Source: Sideroxydans sp.
Lineage (GTDB): Bacteria > Pseudomonadota > Gammaproteobacteria > Burkholderiales > Gallionellaceae
DNA: 64,000 nucleotides
Assembly (NCBI GenBank): GCA_024636935.1
Contig: JAGXGC010000019.1
Coordinates: 147,773 to 211,772 of the forward strand
Reading direction: 5' to 3'
The translations under genes were made by a program, and so were the position numbers. The notes below the pieces were generated by a model. That model saw only the letters and a list, made by a program, of their open reading frames with translations, had not been told where the DNA came from and did no database searches. Shown here piece by piece: positions 13,746 through 24,922 of this stretch (within the stretch, counting starts at the first letter, position 1; the number at the start of each line of letters is the position of its first letter).

Positions 13746-14575
13746 TAGTTCAACCCTTGAAAGATCAACGCCAGCATGGCCAATGGCAAGGTCGATGTCA
13801 ACGCATCGATTCGATCCAGCAGCCCACCATGACCTGGTAGCAGTGCCCCGCTATCCTTGACTCCCGCCTGACGCTTGATAGCTGATTCAAACAGATCACC
13901 CATCACGGCCAGCACTACCCACCACCATGAGGTGAGCAACATGGCTGGCAATATCTGTAGTCGAGAAAATTCTTCGCTGAATGTCCACACCAGCGCCACG
14001 TAGATGGACACACCAAAGATCGCACCAGCCACGCCTTCCCAAGTCTTGCCGGGGCTGATACTAGGGGCCAGCTTGGTCTTGCCATACTTGCGACCGGCAA
14101 AATACGCTGCACTGTCGGCCACCCACACGATACCCATCACAAACAGCAGCATCCATGGACTTGGAGCCCAAGCACGTAAATCAATCATGGCCAATCCGGT
14201 CGGCACCAACACCAGCCAGCCGACCAACATCATCAAACCTTTGTGTTTCACCTTCACGCCGCTCATCAACCAAGCCGGCACCGCGACCAACCACAGCGTA
14301 GCCGACAACAGATAGGCGGTTAGATGTGGATAATTCATCGCCCCCGGCTCCAGATTCATATCCATCCACAACAGGCCAAGCATCAACAACAGCGTGACAC
14401 CCCAATAAAGTTTTGCAGTCGTTCCGCTCAGTTCAGACAACCGCGCCCACTCGGATGTGCCCTGCATCACCATGGCAATCACCAACAGAGACCAACCAAG
14501 CGCAGGCAAGAGGAACAACGCAGCCAGTAACAACAACAGCATGATGATGGCTGTGATCACGCGCGATTTAAGCAT
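13745..14575 (-). CDS. cdsA: phosphatidate cytidylyltransferase
   Basis: [18 protein letters not shown]..., [43 protein letters not shown]-track start at 14836 is an upstream overextension. Confidence 0.95.
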   Translation of the reverse strand: MLKSRVITAIIMLLLLLAALFLLPALGWSLLVIAMVMQGTSEWARLSELSGTTAKLYWGVTLLLMLGLLWMDMNLEPGAMNYPHLTAYLLSATLWLVAVPAWLMSGVKVKHKGLMMLVGWLVLVPTGLAMIDLRAWAPSPWMLLFVMGIVWVADSAAYFAGRKYGKTKLAPSISPGKTWEGVAGAIFGVSIYVALVWTFSEEFSRLQILPAMLLTSWWWVVLAVMGDLFESAIKRQAGVKDSGALLPGHGGLLDRIDALTSTLPLAMLALIFQGLN

Positions 14576-15329
14576 CGTCATTTCCCTTGAGTTGTTCACT
14601 GGTGCGGCCGAAGCGTCGTTCGCGTTTTTGGTAGGACTTGATCGCTTCCTCCAGCGCCTTGCGGTCGAAAGCGGGCCACAGCGTGTCGGTGAAAAATAAT
14701 TCGGTATATGCCAGTTGCCACAACAGGAAGTTGCTGATGCGCTGCTCCCCGCCGGTGCGGATGAATAGATCTGGCTCCGGCGCATAGTGCATGGAAAGAT
14801 AAGGAGCGAGTTCTTCTTCCTCGAACGCGCTGGCACGATCAGGATGCGCCTGACTCAATGCATGCATGGCTTGCATGATGTCCCAGCGTCCACCGTAGTT
14901 AGCAGCGATGGTAAGGGTGAGCCCGGTATTGTCGGCGGTCAGACGTTCAGCTTCTTCGATGTGACGCACTAGCGGCGCATCGAAACGGCTGCGGTCGCCA
15001 ATGATTTTTAGACAGATATTATTTTCGTGCAGCTTTGAGACTTCGCGTTCCAGCATCTTCAGGAACAGACTCATCAGAAAAGAGACTTCGTCGGCGGGAC
15101 GGCGCCAGTTTTCGCTACTGAAGGCAAACAGCGTCAGATATTCAACACCCATCTTGCGACAGGCTTTGACTACTTCCCGCACTGTTTCCACACCTCGCTG
15201 ATGACCCATCACGCGTGGCATCAAGCGTTTCTTGGCCCAACGTCCGTTGCCATCCATGATGATGGCGATGTGACGCGGGACTGCGGCAGTCTCGGGGATA
15301 GTACGTGTTGAGCTTTTGAATATGGCCAT
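14568..15329 (-). CDS. uppS: isoprenyl (undecaprenyl diphosphate) synthase
   Basis: [54 protein letters not shown]. Confidence 0.98.
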   Translation of the reverse strand: MAIFKSSTRTIPETAAVPRHIAIIMDGNGRWAKKRLMPRVMGHQRGVETVREVVKACRKMGVEYLTLFAFSSENWRRPADEVSFLMSLFLKMLEREVSKLHENNICLKIIGDRSRFDAPLVRHIEEAERLTADNTGLTLTIAANYGGRWDIMQAMHALSQAHPDRASAFEEEELAPYLSMHYAPEPDLFIRTGGEQRISNFLLWQLAYTELFFTDTLWPAFDRKALEEAIKSYQKRERRFGRTSEQLKGNDDA

Positions 15330-15408
15330 GTCAGGATTTTGGATTTTGGATTTCAGATTGAGCAGGACTATGAAGTTGCACAGTCCTCAATCCTCAATCC
15401 TAATCCTA

Positions 15409-15966
15409 TCAGACCGCCATCAAGTCTACTTCTTTGGCTTGCAAAGCCTTGTCGATCTCGGCGACGAATCGGTCTGTGAATTTCTGCACATCATCCTGTG
15501 CACGACGTTCTTCGTCCTCACTGACCTCTTTATCCTTAAGCAGTTTCTTCAGCTGTTCGTTGGCATCACGACGAATATTGCGCACAGCGATCTTGGCATC
15601 TTCGCCTTCGCTCTTTACCACTTTGATCAGATCGCGGCGGCGCTCTTCAGTCAGCATTGGCATCGGCACACGGATCAAATCACCGTTGGTAGCGGGATTC
15701 AGCCCCAGATCAGAATCCCGGATCGCTTTTTCTACGGGACCTATCATATTCTTTTCGTAAGGCTGCACACCGATTGTGCGCGCGTCTGTCAGCGTAACGT
15801 TCGCCACCATATTGATAGCGGTCGGACTACCGTAGTAATCCACCATCACGTGATCCAGAATGCCGGTATGCGCGCGTCCTGTGCGTATCTTACTCAAGTC
15901 GGTCTTCAATGCTTCCAGCGACTTTTGCATCTTTTGTTCAACGTTCTTCTTGATGTCAGAGATCAT
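15409..15966 (-). CDS. frr: ribosome recycling factor
   Basis: [42 protein letters not shown]. Confidence 0.98.
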   Translation of the reverse strand: MISDIKKNVEQKMQKSLEALKTDLSKIRTGRAHTGILDHVMVDYYGSPTAINMVANVTLTDARTIGVQPYEKNMIGPVEKAIRDSDLGLNPATNGDLIRVPMPMLTEERRRDLIKVVKSEGEDAKIAVRNIRRDANEQLKKLLKDKEVSEDEERRAQDDVQKFTDRFVAEIDKALQAKEVDLMAV

Positions 15967-15975
15967 GTAACACTC

Positions 15976-16695
15976 CTAATTCACACGTACCAAGGTACCT
16001 TCGCCCTCGCCAAACACAACGCGCTTGAGCGCACCCGGCTTGAAGATACTGAACACGATGATGGGCAGCTTCTGGTCTCGGCACAGGGTCAGCGCCGTAG
16101 CATCCATCACCTTGAGATTCTTGCTGATCGCCTCATCAAAACTGAGGCTCTGATAACGGATAGCATCTGGGTTCTTCTTCGGATCGTCGGTATAGATGCC
16201 GTCAACCTTGGTGGCTTTGATCACCACATCAGCAGACATCTCAACGCCACGTAGTGCGGCCGCAGTATCGGTAGTAAAGAATGGACTGCCGATACCCGCT
16301 GCGAAGATCACCACCTTGCCATCTTCCAGATATCGCAGTGCCTTCCCACGAATGAACGGCTCGGCCACCTGTTCTAAGCTCAATGCAGACTGAACACGAC
16401 ATTCCAAGCCCGCACGCGTCATCGCATCCTGCAAGGCCATTGAATTCATCACCGTGGCCAGCATGCCCATGTAATCGGCAGTGGCCCTATCCATCCCTGC
16501 CGCTGCCGGAGCGACGCCGCGGAAGATATTGCCTCCACCGATCACCATCGCCACTTCCACACCCAACTCCACCACCTCCTTGATCTCAGCCACGATCCGT
16601 TCGATGACGACTCGGTTGATGCCGTAGCTGTCATCGCCCATCAGGGCTTCACCGGAGAGCTTGAGTAGAATGCGTTTGTAGGCGGGTGCAGACAT
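15976..16695 (-). CDS. pyrH: uridylate kinase
   Basis: [32 protein letters not shown]. Confidence 0.98.
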   Translation of the reverse strand: MSAPAYKRILLKLSGEALMGDDSYGINRVVIERIVAEIKEVVELGVEVAMVIGGGNIFRGVAPAAAGMDRATADYMGMLATVMNSMALQDAMTRAGLECRVQSALSLEQVAEPFIRGKALRYLEDGKVVIFAAGIGSPFFTTDTAAALRGVEMSADVVIKATKVDGIYTDDPKKNPDAIRYQSLSFDEAISKNLKVMDATALTLCRDQKLPIIVFSIFKPGALKRVVFGEGEGTLVRVN

Positions 16696-16698
16696 GGT

Positions 16699-17598
16699 TT
16701 AGCCTTTCAGTGCGGCAGCAGCGGCAGCGACTTCAGCCGCGTAATCTTCGACCTTCTTCTCGATGCCTTCGCCGACCACGAACATCTGGAAAGCGGTGAC
16801 CGAAGCACCCTTGCTTTTCAACAGTTGCTCGATGGTCTGCTTGCCGTCTTCAGCCTTGACGAACACCTGCCCCATCAGCGTCACTTCCTTCAGGAATTTC
16901 TGCACGGTGCCTTCGGCGATCTTTTCCAGCATAGCTTCCGGTTTGCCGGATTCTTTTGCCTTCTCGATAGCGATACGGCGCTCAGTCTCGATATCTTCCG
17001 GATTCACACCAGAAGCATCCACCGACTTCGGCTTGGAAGCTGCGATATGCATCGCCAGATCCTTGCCCAATGCCTCGTCACCACCTTCGAAGTTGACCAT
17101 CACACCAATCTTGTTGCCGTGCAGATAGGTCGCCAGTTGGCCAGTGGAAGTCTCATAACGCTCGATACGACGCACGGTCAAATTCTCACCCAACTTCATC
17201 ACCAATGCTTTGCGATCTTCTTCCACGGTAGCCGTACCGTTCGCCAGCTTCATGCCCAGCAGTGCTTCGATATCGGCAGGATTGTTCTTAGCCACCGTTT
17301 CGGCAACGTTCTTGGCAAAAGCCATGAAGTCATCGTTCTTGCCCACAAAGTCTGTTTCGCAGTTCACTTCAGCGACAGCACCAATCTTGCCGTCAGCGGC
17401 CAGATAGGAACCGATCACACCTTCAGCCGTCACGCGAGATGCTGCCTTGCTGGCCTTGGCTCCGCTCTTGATACGCAGTAACTCTTCAGCAGCCTTGGCA
17501 TCGCCACTAGTTTCAACCAGTGCTTTCTTGCACTCCATCATGCCGAGGCCGGTGGCCTCGCGCAGTTCTTTAACCATGCTTGCGGTGATTTCCGCCAT
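16699..17598 (-). CDS. tsf: elongation factor Ts
   Basis: [41 protein letters not shown]. Confidence 0.98.
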   Translation of the reverse strand: MAEITASMVKELREATGLGMMECKKALVETSGDAKAAEELLRIKSGAKASKAASRVTAEGVIGSYLAADGKIGAVAEVNCETDFVGKNDDFMAFAKNVAETVAKNNPADIEALLGMKLANGTATVEEDRKALVMKLGENLTVRRIERYETSTGQLATYLHGNKIGVMVNFEGGDEALGKDLAMHIAASKPKSVDASGVNPEDIETERRIAIEKAKESGKPEAMLEKIAEGTVQKFLKEVTLMGQVFVKAEDGKQTIEQLLKSKGASVTAFQMFVVGEGIEKKVEDYAAEVAAAAAALKG

Positions 17599-17634
17599 GT
17601 CACACTCCTAAGATTTCAACAGAATTCAGCTTAC

Positions 17635-17658
17635 AAAAAAGGGGGCTTGCGCCCCCTT
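17635..17658 (-). terminator. rho-independent terminator/attenuator between rpsB and tsf
   Basis: Minus strand AAGGGGGCGCAAGCCCCCTTTTTT: GC stem plus T tract. Confidence 0.8.
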
Positions 17659-17674
17659 GTTACGGAGAGGCCGC

Positions 17675-18403
17675 TTATGCAGCTTCTTTATCCGCGATCT
17701 GCTCGACCAGATCGTTGGTCGCTTGCTCGCGACCTTCCAGAACCGCATCAGCAACGCCACGTGCATAGAGGCGGATTGCCTGACTTGAGTCATCGTTACC
17801 AGGGATCACGAAATCCACGCCATCGGGACTGTGGTTGGTATCAACCACACCGATAACAGGAATACCCAGCTTGATCGCTTCAGTGACGGTACCCTTCTGG
17901 TAACCGACATCGATCACAAAGATAGCGGAAGGCAGACCCGACATATCCTTGATACCGCCCAAGCTACGCTCCAGCTTTTCCAGTTCGCGACGGAACATCA
18001 AACCTTCTTTTTTGGCGAGCTTATCGATGCTGCCGTCCTCGATCATGGCTTCCAGTTCTTTCAGACGCTTGATCGATAGTTGTACAGTCTTGAAGTTGGT
18101 GAGCATACCGCCCAACCAACGGTAATCAACATAAGGAGAGCCCGCGCGCAGAGCTTCTTCGCGAATGATCTCACGCGCTTGACGCTTGGTCGCCACGAAC
18201 AGGACATTGCCCTTCTTCGACGAAATCTTGCGAACTTCTTTCAGCGCGTCGTTGAACATCACGACGGTTTTTTCCAAATTGACGATATGAATCTTATTGC
18301 GATGGCCGAAGATGAAAGGGGCCATCTTGGGATTCCAGAAACGTGTCTGATGACCGAAATGGACACCCGCTTCCAACATTTGACGCATTGTGACTGCTGC
18401 CAT
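17675..18403 (-). CDS. rpsB: 30S ribosomal protein S2
   Basis: [29 protein letters not shown]. Confidence 0.98.
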   Translation of the reverse strand: MAAVTMRQMLEAGVHFGHQTRFWNPKMAPFIFGHRNKIHIVNLEKTVVMFNDALKEVRKISSKKGNVLFVATKRQAREIIREEALRAGSPYVDYRWLGGMLTNFKTVQLSIKRLKELEAMIEDGSIDKLAKKEGLMFRRELEKLERSLGGIKDMSGLPSAIFVIDVGYQKGTVTEAIKLGIPVIGVVDTNHSPDGVDFVIPGNDDSSQAIRLYARGVADAVLEGREQATNDLVEQIADKEAA

Positions 18404-18676
18404 GATTTACTCCAACGTTAAGGGTTAAGTTCTTCCACTCGCCAGCCTGATCCAGTAAGGACACCCCAACATGAACGAGTGTGTGAATCCCGTTCACTGG
18501 CGGTTGCCTGATAAACGGGGCGCGCATTGTAACCGAAGTCCCGTAATGGCTCAAGCTGCTACAACACCTGCATGCATCACAAGTAGTCATCCTGCGAGCC
18601 GCTTGATAGGAACATGTACGAGGTAAGCCAACTTGGTGCCATAATCGGTTAAAAGCGCACAATATGGGAGAGGTTA

Positions 18677-20155
18677 ATGCAGAAACGGGCGCTGTTCCGC
18701 ACCATACGCAGCTATGTCGCCACGCTGGCCGTAATCGCCACAGCGTCAGCCCTTGTCTTCGCCATTTCCTTTACCGATTCCAGCCTGCCTTGGACTGCCT
18801 TCCTAACCGGCGTACTGGTTGCCGCCATTTTGGCCGAAGCAGTTCGCGCCTCACGCTCCGAGTGGTTGCTGATGCGCCGTACAGCGCAACTTGCAGCGAT
18901 CAAAAACAAACTTGAACGCGAGACACTGTTACGCAAACATACTGATCAAAAGAGCGTGGCTGACCGGCCTCGCCTGCAAATCATGGACAACGCACTTTCG
19001 ACCATGGTTGCTCTGTTTGATACCAATGGCCAATGCCATTACCATAATCGTGCTTTCCGTGACTGGCTTGGCCTTCGCCCAGAACAGATAGATGGTCACC
19101 ACATACGCGAGATACTCGGCCCCAAGGTCAATGCCGAGATCGCCACTGCGGTACGCCAGTCGCTGGATGGACAGGAAGTGAGATATGAACGCACTCAGGA
19201 GATGGCGAATGGTGCGCTCTATCACCTCTCGGTAACTCATATTCCTCAATACAACGAAGCCAGCAAGATCAACGGCTTCTACTTTCTGGCAGACGACATC
19301 ACTGGCCGCAGCGACCTGCAACTAACGCAAACGCCTTCCGAACATCTGCCCTCGACAGACGACCATGAAGCAGGCCAACAGCTTTACATTGATGCATTTT
19401 CGGAACAACTCACCGGACAAAAAAATGCAGGCAAACGTATCATCACCGCCATCGAACAAGGAGAGTTCAGTCTATTCTGCCAATTGATCGCCCCACTCCC
19501 GCTGGACAGCGGCGGTACAGCACACTATGAAATCCTTATCCGCCTGCGGGAGGAAGAAGAAGGTCTGCTGCCCCCTGGCGCCTTCTTCCCGCAGGCAGAA
19601 AGACACGGCCTGATGCCCTATCTGGACCGCTGGGTTGTCCAACATGTGCTGGCATGGTCCGCCAGCCACAGTCGCAAGGACTCAATCTTCTTTATCAATT
19701 TAGCCACCGCCACGCTGGGCGATCCAGAATTCCCGAAATTTCTAGAAACAGTTCTGCATGAATATGAAGCAGAGGCTGCCACCCTCTGCTTCGAAGTGAC
19801 TGATGCGGAGCTTGCCCAACGCGGAGAGAATGCGGCTGAATTCATACGTCAGGTCAGAGCCTATGGCTGCCGGGTCGCATTAAGCGGTTTCGGCCGCGAT
19901 AATGTTTCGTTCGATCGCATACGCGGTTTCCAGGTGGATTTCATCAAGATCGACGGCAGTCTTATTTTGGGATTATTGCGCGATCCGGTGAATCTGGCCA
20001 AGGTCACCTCCATCGACCACGTCGCCAAGAAGATCGGTGTCAGTACCGTGGCTGAGTTGGTAGAAAGCGATGAACTGATTGTCAAACTTAGTGAAATTGG
20101 GATCGACTACGCACAGGGCTTTGGCATCTCTCGACCACGCGGACTCGATGAGTAG
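18677..20155 (+). CDS. membrane-anchored PAS plus EAL-like (degenerate) c-di-GMP related protein
   Basis: N-terminal TMs, PAS (LFDTNGQCHYHNRAFRDWLG), EAL-like region YEILIRL...FEVTDAELA...ALSGFGRDNVSFDRI...VDFIKIDGSLI. Confidence 0.85.
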   Translation: MQKRALFRTIRSYVATLAVIATASALVFAISFTDSSLPWTAFLTGVLVAAILAEAVRASRSEWLLMRRTAQLAAIKNKLERETLLRKHTDQKSVADRPRLQIMDNALSTMVALFDTNGQCHYHNRAFRDWLGLRPEQIDGHHIREILGPKVNAEIATAVRQSLDGQEVRYERTQEMANGALYHLSVTHIPQYNEASKINGFYFLADDITGRSDLQLTQTPSEHLPSTDDHEAGQQLYIDAFSEQLTGQKNAGKRIITAIEQGEFSLFCQLIAPLPLDSGGTAHYEILIRLREEEEGLLPPGAFFPQAERHGLMPYLDRWVVQHVLAWSASHSRKDSIFFINLATATLGDPEFPKFLETVLHEYEAEAATLCFEVTDAELAQRGENAAEFIRQVRAYGCRVALSGFGRDNVSFDRIRGFQVDFIKIDGSLILGLLRDPVNLAKVTSIDHVAKKIGVSTVAELVESDELIVKLSEIGIDYAQGFGISRPRGLDE

Positions 20156-20186
20156 CTCCTGTTTGATTGAACGCCACCGCTCTTGG

Positions 20187-20222
20187 AATATATAGGCCGG
20201 TATATAGACCAATATATAGTCC
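20187..20222. repeat. three contiguous 12-bp tandem repeats (RRTATATAGNCC)
   Basis: aatatataggcc / ggtatatagacc / aatatatagtcc, back to back in the intergenic region. Confidence 0.85.
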
Positions 20223-20293
20223 TTTGAGGCTATTTGCAGAAGCGGCAGTAGCGGCTACATTTCAAGCTCAACTAGCCCCTTCGGAATGACTGC

Positions 20294-20575
20294 ATGACCC
20301 CTTTGCTTCCCCTCTTAGTCAACATAATCGTCATCGGCGTGATAGCAGCTGAACTGATTGCGACTATTTTAGGTGCAATCAATGCCAACCAGTTGCTGAT
20401 AGTCAGCGCCGTATCAGGTGCTTTAACCATTTTTTCAGTGAAACTCTCTCAGCAGGCGCTGGAACGCCTAAAGCACGATAACGAATTGGAAGATCAACAA
20501 TTGAAACAGGAGATACAGGCGTTCGCACAACGACGAACTCATCGAACAGAGAAAACTGACGAACCTCTGACCTGA
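20294..20575 (+). CDS. small membrane protein with C-terminal coiled coil
   Basis: 93 aa, two hydrophobic segments then a charged helical tail. Confidence 0.55.
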   Translation: MTPLLPLLVNIIVIGVIAAELIATILGAINANQLLIVSAVSGALTIFSVKLSQQALERLKHDNELEDQQLKQEIQAFAQRRTHRTEKTDEPLT

Positions 20576-20580
20576 ATAAT

Positions 20581-21420
20581 TCAGACTGACAACCTTACCA
20601 ACAGCCCGAGAGACCTGATACGCTCGACAAAATCTTCCATCTGTTGAGCAGGCAAGGCAGCCAAGCGCGGAGCTTCTTCTTGCAATGAAGGTCGTGCCAA
20701 ACCGTATAACAACACACCCTTCAGCTGTATACCTGCCTGCCGGCAAGACGACAGAAAATCCAGATAATCATCCTCGTCCCGCTTATCAGGCGCCACACCG
20801 TCCAGAGAGAACCAGCACGTCTGTATCCATGTGTTGGGGCAACAGCTGATGGCCGTCGCCAGATTCCTGCGCACCGTCTCAATCTGCGACTTCGTATCAT
20901 TCACACGCAACATGCCAGCCTCGCTTGCACGATCCAGCTTGAACCACACTTCGCCATTGAATTGCACCATACGTCGCAATCCCTGTTGTACATAGTCGCG
21001 CTGCATCAAACTACCGTTGGTGATCAATACCAATTTGATCTCTGCCGGTTTCAACCTACCGATAAGTTCTATGACCTCAATGAATTCCTGCGCACTGGTC
21101 GGTTCGCCATTACCGGACAGTGCGATGTCATTGATACGACGCATCTCGGGTGGCACCCGCTGCATGAAATCACCATGCTGCAATGAGTGTAGGAACCCGC
21201 TCAATTCCTGTTCCAACAATACAAGGTCAACTGTCGGGGCAGAACCTAGCTTGAGGTCCGGTACCTGACAATAGATGCAACGCCAGTTGCAGGCATTATT
21301 GGTGTTGAGATTGATACCGATGGAAACGCCGCCCGCTCGACGTGAAACGACCGGGTATACATAGCGCAGGCCGGCGCTATCGCGGTCGTGATCTTTGATG
21401 CTGAGAGAATTGCTGCTCAA
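20581..21420 (-). CDS. radical SAM protein
   Basis: NACNWRCIYCQVPDL (CX3CX2C), ALSGNGEPTSAQEF. Confidence 0.9.
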   Translation of the reverse strand: MSSNSLSIKDHDRDSAGLRYVYPVVSRRAGGVSIGINLNTNNACNWRCIYCQVPDLKLGSAPTVDLVLLEQELSGFLHSLQHGDFMQRVPPEMRRINDIALSGNGEPTSAQEFIEVIELIGRLKPAEIKLVLITNGSLMQRDYVQQGLRRMVQFNGEVWFKLDRASEAGMLRVNDTKSQIETVRRNLATAISCCPNTWIQTCWFSLDGVAPDKRDEDDYLDFLSSCRQAGIQLKGVLLYGLARPSLQEEAPRLAALPAQQMEDFVERIRSLGLLVRLSV

Positions 21421-22307
21421 GACTTGACCAGCGGCAGATATTTAGCAGGATCGACTGGCTTGCCCAGCTTGCGAATCTCGAAATGCAGCTTGACTTGGTC
21501 GGCGTCGCTGCTGCCCATTTCGGCGATCTTTTGCCCTTTGCGCACGCTCTGGCCTTCTTTCACTAGCAGGCGATCATTGTGAGCGTAGGCACTCAGGAAA
21601 GTCGCATTATGTTTGATGATGATCAGTTTGCCGTAACCACGTAGGCCGCTACCGCTATACACCACCTTGCCTGATGCACTAGCTTGGATGGGCTGGCCTT
21701 GCGTGCCAGCGATATCTACGCCCTTGCGATTCGAACTCTTCGAAAATTCGGCAATGACTTTGCCGCGTGTCGGCATTCCCCATTCCACCCCTTCTTCAAC
21801 CACAGTCGAGGCGGCAGCCACGCCTGCGACTGGCGCTGCAGAAGGTTCGTCATCTTGCATGTGCTGTGCTTTTGCCAATGCTTGCGCCGAATATAGCAGG
21901 CGCCCCACCTTGGGCTGGTTCTTGATTTCACCTGCGCGCGGGATACGTGTAGCGATTGGAGTCGATACTTCTGATACCACTTCATCGGCTGGAACGATCA
22001 AACGTAGTTTCTGCCCCACTTGAATCGCAGTAGGATCTTTGAGGCCGTTCTGCTGTGCCACTTCCATGTAGTCCAAGCCATTCAGGAAGGCGATGCTGTA
22101 CAAGGTGTCACCAGCCTGCACAACATAGATCGTGCTCGTTTCTGCAGATCTTTCTGCAACAGACGGAACAGGGCCTGCACCATACTCCACGATAGGAGCT
22201 CGTTTGCCACTGGCTGCCGGACCTGCACAGGCAGTCAGCAGTGCTGCCAGCAGCAATACGGTAAGGGTGTTTGTTGTATGCAATGCCTTCGGAAAAATAC
22301 CTGTCAT
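21417..22307 (-). CDS. nlpD: LysM / M23 peptidase-domain lipoprotein, NlpD-like
   Basis: Lipobox-like LLTACAG, LysM YVVQAGDTLYSIAFLNGL, M23-like LHFEIRKLGKPVDPAKYLP; adjacent to pcm-surE. Confidence 0.93.
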   Translation of the reverse strand: MTGIFPKALHTTNTLTVLLLAALLTACAGPAASGKRAPIVEYGAGPVPSVAERSAETSTIYVVQAGDTLYSIAFLNGLDYMEVAQQNGLKDPTAIQVGQKLRLIVPADEVVSEVSTPIATRIPRAGEIKNQPKVGRLLYSAQALAKAQHMQDDEPSAAPVAGVAAASTVVEEGVEWGMPTRGKVIAEFSKSSNRKGVDIAGTQGQPIQASASGKVVYSGSGLRGYGKLIIIKHNATFLSAYAHNDRLLVKEGQSVRKGQKIAEMGSSDADQVKLHFEIRKLGKPVDPAKYLPLVKS

Positions 22308-22957
22308 GCTATCCCTGCCAGAAGTGGTACGAACTTCACTGCTTCCAGACGCGTCTCCTTGAATCCGCTTTCGGTACGCTCGATTAAATAAAGAAACTGT
22401 TCCTGCGTGCCAACAGGCACGACCATTCTACCACCCACCGCCAGCTGCTCTTTCAGCGCCTCGGACAAGGCTGGTGCAGCACAAGCCATGATGATGCCAT
22501 TGAACGGCGCACCTTCACTCAGGCCCCTAGTGCCGTCCACATGGCGCAGAACAACATTGCGTATCTTCAATTCGCGCAGCAGTTTGCGCGCGCGCTCATG
22601 CAACGGCAGGATGCGTTCCACGCTGTACACCTGCTGCGCCACCTGCGCCAACACTGCCGCCTGATATCCGCAACCGGTACCGATCTCTAGCACCTTGCCC
22701 AACTGCTTACCATTGCACAGTACTTCTGTCATGCGCGCCACAATATAGGGCTGCGAAATAGTCTGGCCGAAATTGATCGGCAGTGACACATCGTCATAGG
22801 CACGGCCTGCCAATGCTTCGTCAACGAATAAATGGCGCGGCACATTATTCATCGCGGCCAGCACCGTCTCGTCACGAATACCCTGCACTCGCAAGCGCTC
22901 GACCATACGCGCACGTGTGCGCGGCGAAGTCATGCCGATACCCACATGCTGATTCAT
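22304..22957 (-). CDS. pcm: protein-L-isoaspartate O-methyltransferase
   Basis: [33 protein letters not shown]; start chosen at MNQHVGIG. Confidence 0.95.
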   Translation of the reverse strand: MNQHVGIGMTSPRTRARMVERLRVQGIRDETVLAAMNNVPRHLFVDEALAGRAYDDVSLPINFGQTISQPYIVARMTEVLCNGKQLGKVLEIGTGCGYQAAVLAQVAQQVYSVERILPLHERARKLLRELKIRNVVLRHVDGTRGLSEGAPFNGIIMACAAPALSEALKEQLAVGGRMVVPVGTQEQFLYLIERTESGFKETRLEAVKFVPLLAGIA

Positions 22958-23703
22958 GTAGCCGTTCCCATCCATGCGCGCACGGCATCAATTTGGCTGT
23001 ATTGGGTCAGATCGATTTGCAATGGCGTAATGGAAATACGGCCATTGTTGATTGCGTTGAAATCAGTACCCTCACCCGCGTCCTGTGCTTTGCCAGCCGG
23101 TCCGATCCAATAGATCGGCTGGCCGTGTGGATTGCTGGCCTTAACCACTGGTTCAGCCTTGTGGCGCTTGCCCAGTCGAGTCACTTCCATGCCCTGCAAC
23201 TGTTCGTAGGGAATATCCGGCACGTTCACATTAAGCAACCAAGGGTGAGGTTGCGCCTCGCGCATGAAGCGCTGCACCAGCTCGACCGCGACCTTGCCGG
23301 CCGTATCGAAATTCTCGGGATCATGTTTTGCCATGGAGATGGCGATCGCCGGGATGCCCAGCAGGAAACCCTCTGTCGCCGCGGCCACTGTACCCGAATA
23401 GATGGTGTCGTCGCCCATGTTTGCACCAGCATTGATACCGGACACGATGATGTCGGGCTGAACATCCAGCATGCCGGTTACAGCAAGGTGCACACAGTCT
23501 GTCGGTGTGCCATCCACATAATGGAAGCCGCTGGCGGCACGACGCAGATTGAGCGGCCGGTTGAGAGTGAGCGAGTTGCTGGCACCACTGCGGTCACGCT
23601 CTGGCGCGACTACAGTCACTTCAGCAATGGCGGCAAGATGCTGAGCCAGACAAGCCAAACCCGGCGCGAAGTAGCCGTCGTCGTTACTAATCAGAATCCG
23701 CAT
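22954..23703 (-). CDS. surE: 5'/3'-nucleotidase SurE
   Basis: [56 protein letters not shown]. Confidence 0.97.
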   Translation of the reverse strand: MRILISNDDGYFAPGLACLAQHLAAIAEVTVVAPERDRSGASNSLTLNRPLNLRRAASGFHYVDGTPTDCVHLAVTGMLDVQPDIIVSGINAGANMGDDTIYSGTVAAATEGFLLGIPAIAISMAKHDPENFDTAGKVAVELVQRFMREAQPHPWLLNVNVPDIPYEQLQGMEVTRLGKRHKAEPVVKASNPHGQPIYWIGPAGKAQDAGEGTDFNAINNGRISITPLQIDLTQYSQIDAVRAWMGTAT

Positions 23704-24794
23704 CAGGTGTTCTGGACAACGATCTTGGGGAACGCTGCGCTATGATCCTGTGCCATGTCGGCGATCTTCACCGCCACGCGACGAGCGATTTGCTTGTAAA
23801 CCTTGGAGATGTTGCCATCTGGATCGGACACCACAGTCGGCTCTCCGGAATCAGCCTGTTCACGGATACGAATATCCAGCGGTAGGCTACCGAGGAATTC
23901 TGTGTTGTAGTCGGTGCACATTTTCTCGCCCCCCCCTGCTCCGAAGATATGCTCTTCGTGACCGCACTTGGAGCAGATATGGGTGCTCATATTTTCCACG
24001 ATGCCGATGATCTTTACATCGACCTTCTCGAACATCTTGAGTCCCTTGCGCGCATCCATCAGCGCGATGTCCTGCGGTGTGGTGACGATCACAGCACCGG
24101 TGACGGGCACCTTCTGTGCCAGCGTGAGCTGGATGTCGCCAGTACCTGGCGGTAGGTCGATCACCAAATAGTCTAGGTTGTCCCAACGAGTCTGGTGCAG
24201 CAACTGATCTAACGCTTGGGTCACCATCGGACCGCGCCAGATCATAGGCGTGTCGGCGTCTATGAGAAAGCCGATGGACATCACTTGCAAGCCGTGATTG
24301 ACCAGCGGCTTCATAGTCTTGCCATCTTCTGAATCTGGGTTGCCGCTAAGTCCCAGCATGGTGGGTTGAGAGGGCCCGTAGATGTCTGCATCCAGCATGC
24401 CGACACGCGCACCTTCAGCAGCTAGCGCCAGCGCCAGATTCACGGCAGTTGTACTCTAGCCCACTCCGCCTTTGCCGGAAGCCACTGCGATGATGTTCTT
24501 CACACCATCCACCAGCTTCACACCGCGCTGCACGGCATGCGGCACGACTTTGCTGCTGACATTGGCTTCGACCTTACCTGCACCCGACAAGGCAGACTTC
24601 AAGTGTGCCTCGACCTGTGCTTTGATCTCGCTCCACACGCTCTGTGCCGGATAACCCAGCAGGATGTCCAGCGTGACATCACCACCGCTTACTTTGACGT
24701 TCTTGACTGATTTCCCACTAACAAAATCTCTTTTGGTATTGGGATCGATCAAGTTCTTCAGTGCATTCTGTACATCGACTTCGGAAAAGCTCAT
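23703..24794 (-). pseudogene. mrp: Mrp/ApbC (NBP35) Fe-S carrier P-loop ATPase, interrupted by in-frame TAG at 24456-24458
   Basis: ...[43 protein letters not shown]...; both halves in one frame, only one stop, located at the Walker A Lys codon. C-terminal CSKCGHEEHIFG. Confidence 0.92.
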
Positions 24795-24922
24795 CACGCG
24801 CTCCAATTGATTGACGCCCAGATTCTACTTGAGAAGACGCTTCTACGGGACTCGGTTTTACAACCGACAAGCTGCTTTGGCCTCATACCTTTATAATCAC
24901 ACCAACACTCAGGATATCTACC

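Noticed and set aside
15316-16254. 312-aa plus-strand ORF
   Set aside because: Antisense to frr/pyrH; His/Gln-rich shadow translation.
22783-23745. 320-aa plus-strand ORF
   Set aside because: Antisense to pcm/surE, both well recognised; no motif in the shadow translation.
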